A stretch of DNA of 64,000 bases. It comes from Picochlorum sp. 'celeri'. Lineage: Eukaryota > Chlorophyta > Trebouxiophyceae. The position numbers and the translations under genes are program-made. The notes beneath the pieces were generated by a model. That model was not told the origin of the DNA. It saw only the letters and a list, made by a program, of their open reading frames with translations, and did no database searches. Of the stretch, positions 30,694-40,476 are shown in pieces. How positions within the stretch are numbered: position 1 is the first letter of the stretch; every line of letters begins with the position of its first letter. The DNA lies in NCBI GenBank assembly GCA_010909725.1, contig JAACMV010000004.1, positions 868,001 through 932,000 on the forward strand. The letters run 5' to 3'.

Positions 30694-32134
30694 CTACAAA
30701 ATGATATGATACAAGGTTACGATTGAGAAAAGATTCCTTATGAGGACTTTTGCTACCACTGCTGAGGAAGAGGCTGTGTCCTGGGATGTATCAGCAGACG
30801 GGGCAACCTCACCAGTCATTGTGCTACTCGAACTCTTCAATCTATTCTCAAATAAACCCAATATCAATGAATTACCAGATTCAATGGCATATATTGTTAC
30901 CGGAGCACCACCCCCATCTCCTGTTGCAGCCAATGATGGCGGGAGGCTGATTGATTTACCAGAAAGCCAGGTTCCATTGGTAGCTTGATAGACGGGATTT
31001 GGGATGCTAAAATCAGACGTTGCCCGTAGAATGACATATGGAATGGCTATACCTGTAATATTTTGTGCCATACGTAGTGCAGCCATGTACCCAATGCCTT
31101 CCATTGCTGTGGCAGCAACTGTCTCTGTTGTGTTTGGTGCACCACCAACAGCATATGAAACAAAACCGCGTGCCTGGGTATCCCAAGGAGTGCCAGTCCA
31201 CCAGTAGACGCTGTCAACTTCCGCACACTCATTCCTTCCAAAAACCCTTGGTGCTGCAGCGGTATCAATTGTCCATGTTCTGTTTATCCCCTGTGTCACA
31301 TTGCCCCAATACCATCCTAAATATTCCTGGACGCCCTCTGGAGGAGGAGCCACTTCATCTGTGTAATTTTGAGCAGCATACATTTCATCCGCAAGATCCA
31401 ACGATTTTTGGTCTGGATCATTCACGAAACAGTCCCAACCCCTGTACGACGCAGATGATGCATCTTGGAGTGCATCCTGAAATGGAGCATCTGGGCTCCC
31501 TGCCAAGGAGCATTCGTTCGGCCAATTAGCCGCGGTATCACTCCATTCAGCACCCTGACAATCCCAATTGATGGCATGGTTCGTGATGCAAATATCACCA
31601 TATCGAACGAGATCGCCTTCTTCTACAGGTGGGGTGCAATCTGAGGGAGGATTCAGGATACCGCCTTTTCTTGGAGAAAATCCGGCTGTGCCAAAAAACA
31701 TGGTTTCTTTGATGTACTCCGAGCATGTGAGAACTTCAAATACACAAAGTTGAGCCGTCGATGGACCCTCCCCAGTCGTAACAAGCACTACCTTTGATGA
31801 GAATAAGTCCCCCCTCACAGCAGAGAAGCATGCTGGAAATGTCACATTCTTGGCGTTCTGTAAAGATCGGAGGATGAAATAGTTCTCCCCAATTCCTCCA
31901 TACTGTAGCCCAGGATCGGCTGTGAATATCACAGAAACATCTGTTCCTCCAAGTAACTCGGTGCACTGTTCTTTGCTGGACAGGTATGGCAGAGCATTCT
32001 CACCACCTGCAGGATCGCTCGCAATGAATCAGATATGATATGATTCTTATAAATAATATTCTGATGAAGTATGACGGACCGTATACCGAAACAAAAAGAG
32101 CCGAAAGAAGAAGAACGGTATTAACACAAATCAT
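30694..32134 (-). CDS. secreted nucleoside phosphorylase-superfamily protein
   Basis: Exon 2 (30694-32006) is clear; exon 1 (32080-32134) is inferred because it supplies a signal peptide (MICVNTVLLLSALFVSVYG) and a 73-nt intron ending CTGCAG. The product is 455 aa. Motifs of the purine nucleoside phosphorylase/MTA nucleosidase superfamily are FFGTAGFSPRKGG, YGDICITNHAINWD and the ending AMEGIGYMAALR..YVILRATSDFS, where the ME..R/SD pattern binds the nucleoside. Several N-glycosylation sequons and a Ser-rich region followed by a hydrophobic C-terminus suggest a secreted, possibly GPI-anchored protein. Extracellular nucleoside salvage is a plausible role. Confidence 0.72.
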
Positions 32135-32704
32135 CCGTGACGGTGGAAAGCCCAAAGCGACGATGGCAGATGGATCAACTGCTATACATTACAGAGAAAT
32201 TGGTATAACATCATGTTGTTAAACCATAGCGATTGGCGGCAAGGAAAGGCGATCGCATCAACGCCATCGATGGCGATATCGGCAACGCGATGGCCGCTAC
32301 AATCCTTCTTCCCAGGTGAACGCAAGCTCAAATAGGATATGCAGGAAATGAGCGTTTCGCCTTATACAATGCTCGAAGATGAGAGCAAATATCAAAGCAT
32401 TTCCAACTTTTGTAGGGTATAATCTACCATGCCATGACGCCGCTGGTTCTCAGCATGCCGTATTTTTCAGATATCTGACATCGATGTCACCGCTCTAACA
32501 CTGTTATGTTACAGGCCATCTCGTGTAACGTAATATCATGCGTCGCCAATGTACTCAAATTTGAGCCGACTTCTCTACCCTAAATAATAACAATTTGAAT
32601 ATCATATAACTAATCTGAACACTCTGATCCTAAATCAGTAGTATCAGCCTGCTTCTCAGAATCGTGCGCTTAGTTACTATCGGTAGACCAGCCTGTTCGA
32701 CACT
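32135..32704. promoter_or_regulatory. divergent intergenic region
   Basis: About 570 bp between two outward-facing genes for secreted proteins. It holds a GATC/GATATC-rich stretch near 32240-32300 (ggcgatcgcatc, gccatcgatggcgatatc) with short self-complementary words. No gene or RNA was seen. Confidence 0.35.
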
Positions 32705-34439
32705 ATGGCTCTTGTACTCGTGCTGCTGTTCACTTTCCTATCGATGTATGTCGTGGCAGATGCTGGGGCAGATCTAATTCCTGTAGCGTATGGGCAGCGA
32801 GAGTCGACGCTTAGTGGGATGTGCTTTCAGAGCAACATTCTGGATGGATCAACTTTGAAGGCTCTGCGACAAAAAATTGTCAAATTTAATCTGAGGAAGA
32901 CGTACGACACGCATACATTGAATGCAGGATGACTTTATCACAAACCTTGCTGATGACCAAATGAATACTTCATTTTTGCTGTTACCATGCAGAATCTACA
33001 GAGATGCGGACATAATTGCCGTGTACAAGTTGGATAGACCTGGGCATAAGAGCCTTGCCGGTTGCGCGAATGCTTGTCTCTTGAACTGGAGATTGACAAA
33101 TGACAATAGTCAAGCTCTTGATACTGACTGTTCGGTACCCGATAACAGCCACTGTCCCATGACATCAGACATCATTGTTGCTGACAGAAAGTGTGAGGCA
33201 TTTATGTTCAATCGCCTGACTGGTGTGTGTTATTTGCTTTCTGGTGAAGAGCCCTTGACACTTATTGAGAGCAGAAATTTCTGGTCTGGAAAGCTTGTTT
33301 GTGAGGACATGAGTGGCGTTGATGAATGGGCACAAGGTGTTGTGAGCAGGCGTAGCCCACCACCTCCTGCTCCTCCACCACCTCCTGCTCTTCCACCACC
33401 TCCTCCACCTGTTGATTGGACTTTGGTAGGGACAGCTAGTTTCACTGCTGGAGATGCTTACAGCGAGAGTCTTGCCCTTGACTCATCTAATATGCCGTAT
33501 GTGGCATATCAAGATTCTGCCTATGATTCGAAGGCTTCCGTGATGAAATTTGATGGCAATAACTGGGTGCAAGTGGGCAGTGCTGGCTTCACTGCTGGCG
33601 TTGCTACAGATATCAGTCTTGCCTTAGACTCGTCAAACAGGCCGTATGTGGCATATCATGACAATGCCAATAGTTTGAAGGCTTCCGTGATGAAATTTGA
33701 TGGCAACAACTGGGTGCAAGTGGGCAGTGCTGGCTTCAGTGACGGTCTGGCTATCTATGTAGTTATTGCCCTGGACTCTTTTGACACCCCATACGTGGCA
33801 TTCAGGGACGCTACGCGTAGCTACAGGGCTTCTGTGATGAAGTTGAGCGGAACCAGCTGGGTACAGGTGGGAAGTACTGACGCAAGTCCAAGTCTTGTGT
33901 ACGGCATCAGTTTGGCTTTAGACTCTTCCAATATTCCATATGTGGCATATGTGGACGGTAGTTTGTCAAATAAGGCCTCTGTAGTAAAACTCACTGGCGA
34001 TACCTGGGTACTGGTTGGTAGTTCTGGCTTCAGTGCAGGAGGGGCAGAGTATGTCAGTCTTGCTCTAGACTCATCGAACGCTCCATATGTTGCATACAAG
34101 GATAAACAAAACGGTAACAAAGCATCTGTGATGAAATTTGATGGCAACAACTGGATGCAAGTGGGCAGTGCTGGCTTCAGTGCAGGAGAGGTTCAGTACG
34201 TCAGTCTTGCTCTAGACTCGTCGAACACTCCATATGTTGCATACCAGGATAAACAAAACGGTAACAAAGCATCTGTGATGAAATTTGATGGCAACAACTG
34301 GATGCAAGTGGGCAGTGCTGGCTTCAGTGCAGGAGTTGTTTACTATACTAGTCTTGCCCTTGACTCATCCAACAGGCCATATGTGGCATATCAAGACTCT
34401 GGTAGTGGGAATGGGGCATCTGTAATGAAGTATGGCTGA
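32705..34439 (+). CDS. secreted PAN/apple plus seven-bladed beta-propeller protein
   Basis: Exons 32705-32901 and 32993-34439, intron of 91 nt (GTACGA to CATGCAG), 547 aa. A signal peptide (ALVLVLLFTFLSMYVVADA) leads into a Cys-rich PAN/apple-like domain (GCANACLLNW, CEAFMFNRLTGVCYLLS, SGKLVCED). A proline hinge follows (PPPPAPPPPPALPPPPPP, extensin-like), then seven tandem 49-residue repeats beginning at W (33417, then every 147 bp) with core LALDSSNxPYVAY..KASVMKFDGN. Seven equal blades ending at the C-terminus indicate a closed beta-propeller. A wall or extracellular-matrix lectin-like role is inferred. No close named relative is recognised. Confidence 0.85.
33417..34436 (+). repeat. seven tandem 147-bp coding repeats
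   Basis: In-frame units start at 33417, 33564, 33711, 33858, 34005, 34152 and 34299. Each encodes one 49-residue propeller blade with no length variation (the last is slightly short). Units 5, 6 and 7 are nearly identical at the DNA level, unlike units 3 and 4, so the array has expanded or been homogenised recently at its 3' end. Confidence 0.9.
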
Positions 34440-34925
34440 TGATCCTAAATTCCATACGCTGTATCACATCTTCATGCTCGCGTTGACATCGCCATGTATC
34501 ATATGCGAGAGCTTGACGGTTTGATCAACCCATCTGCAGGCAAAAGTGGCAACCCAAAGGTCAAAACGATGGACATTTTTCTCATTCTTTATTGAACTGG
34601 TGTCAGATGGCACCACATGTTGGTGATCAACAGTTTCATATGAAACCTATTGACATAAACTTGATCCCCTATCTCCCCGTTTTATGGGGCCTCTTTAATC
34701 CATAGGGTGGGCCAATGATTGCCTATTCACAATGGTGCCATGCTTTGACAGATGGGGGGGACCCTACGAGGAGTCTGCACAGGAAAAAAGACTGTCGTTG
34801 ACTCGATCACACATTCGCATACTATCATCGTTTGGATGTATAGCAACTCGTAAAGACCATTACAAGTCATATATATGGAAGTCTGACTTTTTTTGTTGTT
34901 ATTATAGATACATCCTTGAAGCATC
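34440..34925. other. intergenic region
   Basis: About 490 bp between two genes on the same strand. It includes the 3' flank of the propeller gene and the promoter of the coiled-coil gene, with an AT-rich TCATATATATGG at about 34867-34878. No gene or RNA was seen. Confidence 0.35.
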
Positions 34926-36358
34926 ATGCAGGAGGCACATCCCACTATTCTTGCCGGCAGTCTGTGGTTTGGTACCAAGGATCTCATGGAATCCTTTCAC
35001 CAAAAGATAGAAAACGACAAAAAAATATTTTTTGAGACGGTGAGGCGTTTCCTGGACGATGCAGCAGTAGACCAGCATGGTCAAGACACAGAAATCATTT
35101 GTAGGCGAGCTCTGTCGTTAGCAGAGACTGCCGAGATTGAATTGATGGAGAAGCTTCCCTCATGCGTACTTTATAATTTTGACAAGCCTAATACGCGTAT
35201 GCATGTTGATGGAGATGATGGGTATCAGTCATGCATGAAGATGTTACATGGCATGCATGTGAGGCTCCATGCTGCCATGTTACAACAGGCGAGTGAGCGA
35301 GTTCACCAAAAAGACGAATTACATGGGCTATGCGCTCATGCTTCTTTTGTAACACAAGACTTCTCAGTATGTTTGATTGATCATATGCAAGAAACTTTAC
35401 TGGCACTGTTGGCCCGGAAGAAGCATCATGCAGAGACATGGCAATTGACTGTTGTTCGTCTGTGCTACGAGCAGATGAATAGATCTGATGACAATATACA
35501 AAACACCATAGAAATGGCATATGATATGGAGAGTACAATGGAGCATGCCATTAGACGGGGCATTCAGGATAGATTGGAGTTGGAACAAGATGTCATCTCA
35601 GCTGTTTCTACTGATATCAACCAACGAATTGAGCAAACGAAAACACGCCTGGAAGCAATTAAAGCGATGAAGGAAGAAATACATGAGAAAAGTGCGTCAT
35701 TTGTATGACATAAATGGGCTGTCCTTGTCATACATTCTGCTACATCACTGATGCTGTTGTTTGTGCAGAATGCTCAGTCAAAAGACTTGTAAAGGACGTC
35801 GAACGCGAAGAACATGCCCTCCAAAAGATGAAGAGCTCACACAAGCAACGAATGGACAATGTACGGGCCAATCAAGAGTGCATGAGAAAAGTGCAGGACC
35901 GTATCCAAGCTCGCCATGACAAGGCTGCTTCCTTTCTGCAAAAGATGTCTGACAAGAAGAGATTACTACGACAGAGCGAAAGATATGTACAAGCAAGAAA
36001 CAAGGTATGATCTATCTCGTTGAACACACGAAGGGCAATGTTAATCCCATGTCTCTGGATGCAGTTGGTCCGATACAAGATGTCCTGTTTCAAAGTCTTG
36101 CACACTCGACTACAGAATGCCTTGTTGTCCATGCCCAATACAAATTCATGCCTGGAATGCCTGGATTCCTCATTGAAAGATCTCAGAACATATCTGGAAC
36201 AATTTGAAGGCGCATCTGTGAGCCATAGCGACGTTGATACAGTTGATCAAGAATGGAGTACAGCGTCCTTTTGGGAGTCAATTGGAGACGTGGCAGTACC
36301 ACGCAAGGTTCGAAGATTTCTTGTAGAACGACAGCAGGCTCCATCGCCGATGCATTAA
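34926..36358 (+). CDS. coiled-coil protein of unknown function
   Basis: Three exons, 34926-35691, 35769-36004 and 36065-36358, with introns of 77 and 60 nt (GTGCGT..GTGCAG and GTATGA..ATGCAG). They join in frame to 431 aa. The protein is mostly helical; a long heptad-rich stretch covers about residues 180-340 (INQRIEQTKTRLEAIKAMKEE, then VKRLVKDVEREEHALQKMK and onwards). Membrane segments, signals and catalytic motifs are absent. A structural or cytoskeletal role such as an augmin- or kinetochore-type subunit is possible, but I found no diagnostic motif. The 60-nt intron is at the short end for this window. Confidence 0.65.
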
Positions 36359-36528
36359 TTGTATTATTATTACTGTTACTGGTATTAGTATTGTCATAAT
36401 GGTGGTCGTAGAACGTCCATCCGGAGAGTCGTAGCGACATTGTAAACGAGTGAATCATGCCTTTCGGTACTAACGGATTCCGTATGTTGTTTTCCCTATC
36501 GATTGATACCCTGATCATCATCTAATAA

Positions 36529-37116
36529 ATGCTGCATGTATCATCTATAGGAGGTGCTCCCGTGTCCAAGGCTCTCCTCATCCTCATAACGACTGTGTCT
36601 CTGCTTGTCAACCTCTCTGCAAAGCCCTCTAGACGACGAAACAGTGGGCTCCTTCGTGGTATCACACATGCATTTGGATTTCAGTACATTGGTGAATGGT
36701 TTATAGCAGCCTCTCTGCTGTACCAGTTCCGTGTGAATGAGCGCCAGATGGGACCAGGAAAATATGCAGTATTCATCATGGTGTGTTCCTGCATTGGCTA
36801 TGGAATGCAGCAGTTATTGTTCAAGTTTGGAGGAATACCGAGCGCAGCGGGCATATATCCTATTGTGTTCGGGAATATTGTGGAATATTATTTGGAAATA
36901 CCGAGCCAGAGTTCATTCCAGGTGTCTGGAATGACAATGTCAGACAAGACATTTCTGTATGTTGCTGCACTGAAATTAGCGTGGTCGGTGTCTCAGAAAT
37001 CCCTTTGGGCTGCAGTATCTGGTATACTGGGTGGAGTGCTGTATCGATGTAATATATTAGACTGTCAAAACAGCAGGGTGCCAGACAGCATCGAGTCTCT
37101 CTTCTTTTCAATATGA
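36529..37116 (+). CDS. UBAC2-like rhomboid-fold membrane protein
   Basis: A 195-aa protein with about five membrane helices and the inactive-rhomboid pattern of UBAC2/derlin relatives: APVSKALLILITTVS at the start, then FQYIGEWFIAASLLYQFRVNERQMG. It lacks the GxSG/His catalytic pair, as UBAC2 does. Animal UBAC2 is an ER protein with a C-terminal UBA domain used in ER-associated degradation; the UBA is absent here, so the protein is shorter (195 versus about 340 aa). Its last 128 coding bases and 3' flank are duplicated 3.3 kb downstream. Confidence 0.7.
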   Translation: MLHVSSIGGAPVSKALLILITTVSLLVNLSAKPSRRRNSGLLRGITHAFGFQYIGEWFIAASLLYQFRVNERQMGPGKYAVFIMVCSCIGYGMQQLLFKFGGIPSAAGIYPIVFGNIVEYYLEIPSQSSFQVSGMTMSDKTFLYVAALKLAWSVSQKSLWAAVSGILGGVLYRCNILDCQNSRVPDSIESLFFSI

Positions 37117-37187
37117 GAATGTTTGAAAACACACACATCAAAGATCAGTTGATTGACACAGCATGTAAAACAAAATGTACTAGTCTA
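36989..37187 (+). repeat. 199-bp direct repeat, copy 1
   Basis: Covers the last 128 bp of the UBAC2-like CDS and 71 bp of 3' flank. The same sequence recurs at 40278-40476 in the same orientation at a constant offset of 3289 bp, with no indels and about 7 substitutions (about 96% identity). Coding context shows this is the source copy. Confidence 0.95.
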
Positions 37188-37656
37188 ATATCGATTGCAG
37201 CTGGCACATTGTGTGTGTAATTGGTAAAGCAGCTGTGATTCGCGATAGAGGTCATTCACCGGGAGGAATTTTGGGAAGATGTTGGAGGAAATACTGCTGT
37301 TTGTGAGGCGGCATGCATGTTCGCTTTCATGCAAGACAAGCATTGATACTTCTGCTTCAGGAAGAGTCCATCTATATATGTACATATGTTTTAAAATCTT
37401 AGATTTCCAATAGACAAAAAAACTTGGGTCAATAGGCTTGATCAACACTAAAAAAAAGATTGGTACTCCGAGAGATGACGATGGGTTCGTTTGCTCATTT
37501 GGCTGGTGTCTTGCACAGCAGTCCAAATGAGATCAGACTTTAAAAGAGGTCGTATGCCGCCATCCAGACTTTTTCAAAAACTTCTAAAGTCTGTTGAACA
37601 CGAAAAAACAGAGCTGAAGACAGATAATAACACAGCTTCATATAGGATATACTTTC
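37188..37656. other. convergent intergenic region
   Basis: About 470 bp between copy 1 of the direct repeat and the end of the sedolisin gene. Short frames on both strands show no recognisable motif. A polyadenosine-rich stretch lies near 37412-37460. I see no gene. Confidence 0.35.
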
Positions 37657-39606
37657 TCAATGGCCCCAGAACAGCAAAGACAGGGTGGACAGGATGAGTC
37701 CACTAAAGGCATATCTATCCTGGCCAAGAGCTGAAGAGCTGGGACTTTCGGCCGAAGATGACGTATCTGTGGCTCCTTTCTTCAGATCCTGATACTTCAT
37801 AGCACATTCAACAAAAGGAATAAAATTGATTGAGCCCCAGCCAGATGCAGCGTCCCAGCCTGGTGCTGCAGGGTATCCAACCCCACAGTCAAGTTCTGCA
37901 TCACTGAATCCATCACCTGTATTGTTCCCAAACACAACGTCATTGAACGCCTCTGGACACGACTCACCCATCCAGTACAGCATTGGGTTTGCGTATCCTA
38001 TCGTATCGTATCCTTCAGACTTGAGCTTTTGATTCGCTAGTGTGAATAGGGATGCAGCAATTGGTGCTGCTAGTGAAGTGCCAGCATTGGGGCCTATAGG
38101 TTCTTCATCTGGCCCCCCCAACATTTGACCCCATCCCATAACAGAGACATCTGGAAATCCCCTGCCAGAAGGATTGAAGGCTGGGGCGGTGTCTACCGTA
38201 GGAAATGCGGTGAACACTTCAGGACCAGTCTTGGAAAGATAACTCTCCACTGCTGACTGCTGCCATGATGGAGTAGAATAGCCAAACTCCTTCGCACTAA
38301 ATCCACCAGCCGTTGTGATACCCGTATCTCTTCCAGTGGCTACAACCTCTTGTGCATCAGCTCCAGACTCCAGCGTTTGAAGCATTGTCGCTCCAACCGA
38401 CACAGCCCACGGACTCATCCCAGGCCAAGTCTGGAACAGGCCACCTTGCTCCTTGGTTACACAGCCACCAGCATCATTTCCAGCTGCTCCCACATCCCCC
38501 GGGCCTACTACAATAGTAATATTCATCATAGCGAGATTTTCCATCAATTCCTCGAGGCGACCGATGTTTTCTTCCAGGTCAGTCATATTGCCACCAGGAA
38601 AATCATTGCCAAAGGAAAGTGAGATGACATCAGGTTTAGTGTCACTCTCATCGATCAGTTTAACCAACATTTCCATGTACCCAACAGTATCAAGATCCGT
38701 ATTGATAGGAAGGTACGAATTGAATGCCAACGGCGCCATGCCCATCATTGTTGTCACATCCAACAGTTGCTCAGTACAATCTGCATTGGGATTGTCTTTG
38801 GTTGGCTCACACAACGATTCGTTATTGTATGTTCCAGCCAAAAAGTTCAATTCATTATATGTCAAATTCAAAGCGTTCAAATACTCATACACCTGTTCTA
38901 CCTGAAGACCACTCCGATATGGTACAGAAGAAGCCTGCCATACGTTTTCAGTGCCTTGATACTCTTCAGGAACTCCATACAGTTCCCTGTATGAAATGGT
39001 GCTCGAGTTGAACTTGTTCCGAATCCTAATATCACTGGAATTTGTCATTGATTCTGTACTCCAGGTAGGACCCATGGCATCCTCATCAAACATGTAATTC
39101 ACACTCACACCACATTGTGCATTTGCTGGACAGAACTGATAGAATGGAAGGACGTAGACATAAGTACCACTGGTCATGTTTCCACAGCTATCAATCTGTC
39201 CGCACGTCCTACGAATGTCATTCAATGTGTCATTCATCCACTCCACATACACAGTACCTTGTGTGTCAGGATCCAAAGGCGTGTTGCCTCCAGGAGCAGT
39301 GACATTCCTAGGATAGTATGGTGTCATTGTCATATTCATCCCGAGGATGCATGGATTGTCCTCCCCATCCATCACTCCATCGCACGTAAATGTAGAGACC
39401 TGATATGCTGACGCGTGTGGAGAGCCAGAGTTGAAGGTTGTAGGTGACAGGAACGCGTCCTCCAGATCGAACCCAAGGAATGTCATCCGAGCTGCTTTAG
39501 ATAACTTCAGAGAGTCATGCTCCACAGATCCAACGCCGCGAGCTTCATCCGTGCATAACAGTATCAATAAAACTGAAATCAGCAGCATTCGTGCTGTAGT
39601 ATGCAT
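37657..39606 (-). CDS. sedolisin (S53) serine-carboxyl peptidase, secreted
   Basis: A 649-aa single-exon protein with a signal peptide (ARMLLISVLLILLCTDEARG), a prodomain-like region with many N-glycosylation sequons, and an S53 catalytic domain. The catalytic Glu and Asp are E279 and D283 (CTEQLLDVTTMMG), the oxyanion Asp is D371 (VGPGDVGAAG) and the nucleophile is S511 (NAGTSLAAPIAA). A calcium-site-like ending (NDVVFGNNTG, GWDAASGWGS) is present. The C-terminus, Ser-rich then hydrophobic (FSGLILSTLSLLFWGH), looks like a GPI-anchor signal. It would digest proteins at acidic pH outside the cell or in the vacuole. The gene is bracketed by the 199-bp direct repeats. Confidence 0.88.
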   Translation of the reverse strand: MHTTARMLLISVLLILLCTDEARGVGSVEHDSLKLSKAARMTFLGFDLEDAFLSPTTFNSGSPHASAYQVSTFTCDGVMDGEDNPCILGMNMTMTPYYPRNVTAPGGNTPLDPDTQGTVYVEWMNDTLNDIRRTCGQIDSCGNMTSGTYVYVLPFYQFCPANAQCGVSVNYMFDEDAMGPTWSTESMTNSSDIRIRNKFNSSTISYRELYGVPEEYQGTENVWQASSVPYRSGLQVEQVYEYLNALNLTYNELNFLAGTYNNESLCEPTKDNPNADCTEQLLDVTTMMGMAPLAFNSYLPINTDLDTVGYMEMLVKLIDESDTKPDVISLSFGNDFPGGNMTDLEENIGRLEELMENLAMMNITIVVGPGDVGAAGNDAGGCVTKEQGGLFQTWPGMSPWAVSVGATMLQTLESGADAQEVVATGRDTGITTAGGFSAKEFGYSTPSWQQSAVESYLSKTGPEVFTAFPTVDTAPAFNPSGRGFPDVSVMGWGQMLGGPDEEPIGPNAGTSLAAPIAASLFTLANQKLKSEGYDTIGYANPMLYWMGESCPEAFNDVVFGNNTGDGFSDAELDCGVGYPAAPGWDAASGWGSINFIPFVECAMKYQDLKKGATDTSSSAESPSSSALGQDRYAFSGLILSTLSLLFWGH

Positions 39607-40277
39607 GATTATTGAGCAGGTCGCAGCCGTTTCCGTAGATCAAGTAAAACGCGCAGGCGCCAGGGACGATTTCCGATAGCGATCCACTAGTCTCGTCGAG
39701 CTTCCGATGACCACTCAACTGAGAAAGCCAAAACTTTGACGGTGAACAGCAACGTTAGGAAAGGACCCTGTAGAATAGAGAGTCTTGTTTTGCTAATGGT
39801 GTGTTACGTACGTCACCCGTTACACAAACAAATCGTCTACGATTTGCTGATTTGAAAAAAATATGTCGCTGGTAAAAGACAAAAATTTGATTGTCGCAGG
39901 ATTTGAAGCATGTGGAACAATCTGGCCCAATCCTATCAACAAGATATTTTTATAAAGTCATAATATGGACTCTGTTAAGGTAGTGTTATGGACGCTGGGC
40001 CACCTTGCTTCTATCGAAGCCTCTTTTTGATGGGAAGTGATTACCACGTGAGCGATGCGTGGACCCAATAGTGGTCATCTCTTTGAAGAAGAAGAAGAAG
40101 AAGAAACAGAAGAAGCTCTTTCGGGGAGCTCACGAGTGACGAGGTATCCAAGTCAGTACGACGTTGTATATGCGCATGCATACTTGTATGAGCTCCTTTC
40201 CCATCGCTGCCATCTACTACTCAATTGATGCAGAGCAGCCAAAAAATGCATGCTTGAACACAAAATAGCATTATTGT
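39607..40277. promoter_or_regulatory. upstream region of the sedolisin gene
   Basis: About 670 bp. It contains a GAA microsatellite (gaagaagaagaagaagaaac) at about 40087-40106 and AT-rich segments. No gene was seen. It ends where copy 2 of the direct repeat begins. Confidence 0.35.
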
Positions 40278-40476
40278 TGTCTCAGAAATCCCTTTGGGCT
40301 GCAGTATCTGGTATACTGGGTGGAGTGCTGTGTCGATGTAATATATTAAACCGTCAAAACAGCAGGGTGCCAGACAGTATCAAGTCTCTCTTCTTTTCAA
40401 TATGAGAGTGTTTGAAAACACACACATCAAAGATCAGTTGATTGACACAGCAGGTAAAACAAAATGTACTAGTCTA
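40278..40476 (+). repeat. 199-bp direct repeat, copy 2
   Basis: A displaced copy of the 3' end of the UBAC2-like gene. Its right end includes the stop codon of the minus-strand carboxypeptidase (CTA at 40474-40476, read as TAG), so the repeat supplies that gene's stop and 3' UTR. No complete gene is carried. Confidence 0.95.

Noticed and set aside
32240..32300. Replication-origin- or HIP1-like GCGATCGC repeats
   Set aside because: A single GCGATCGC occurs, with no array; the similarity to cyanobacterial HIP1 is coincidental.
37185..37526. 113-codon minus-strand ORF beyond the UBAC2-like gene
   Set aside because: It starts without a good context, has no motif and overlaps the flank of the direct repeat.
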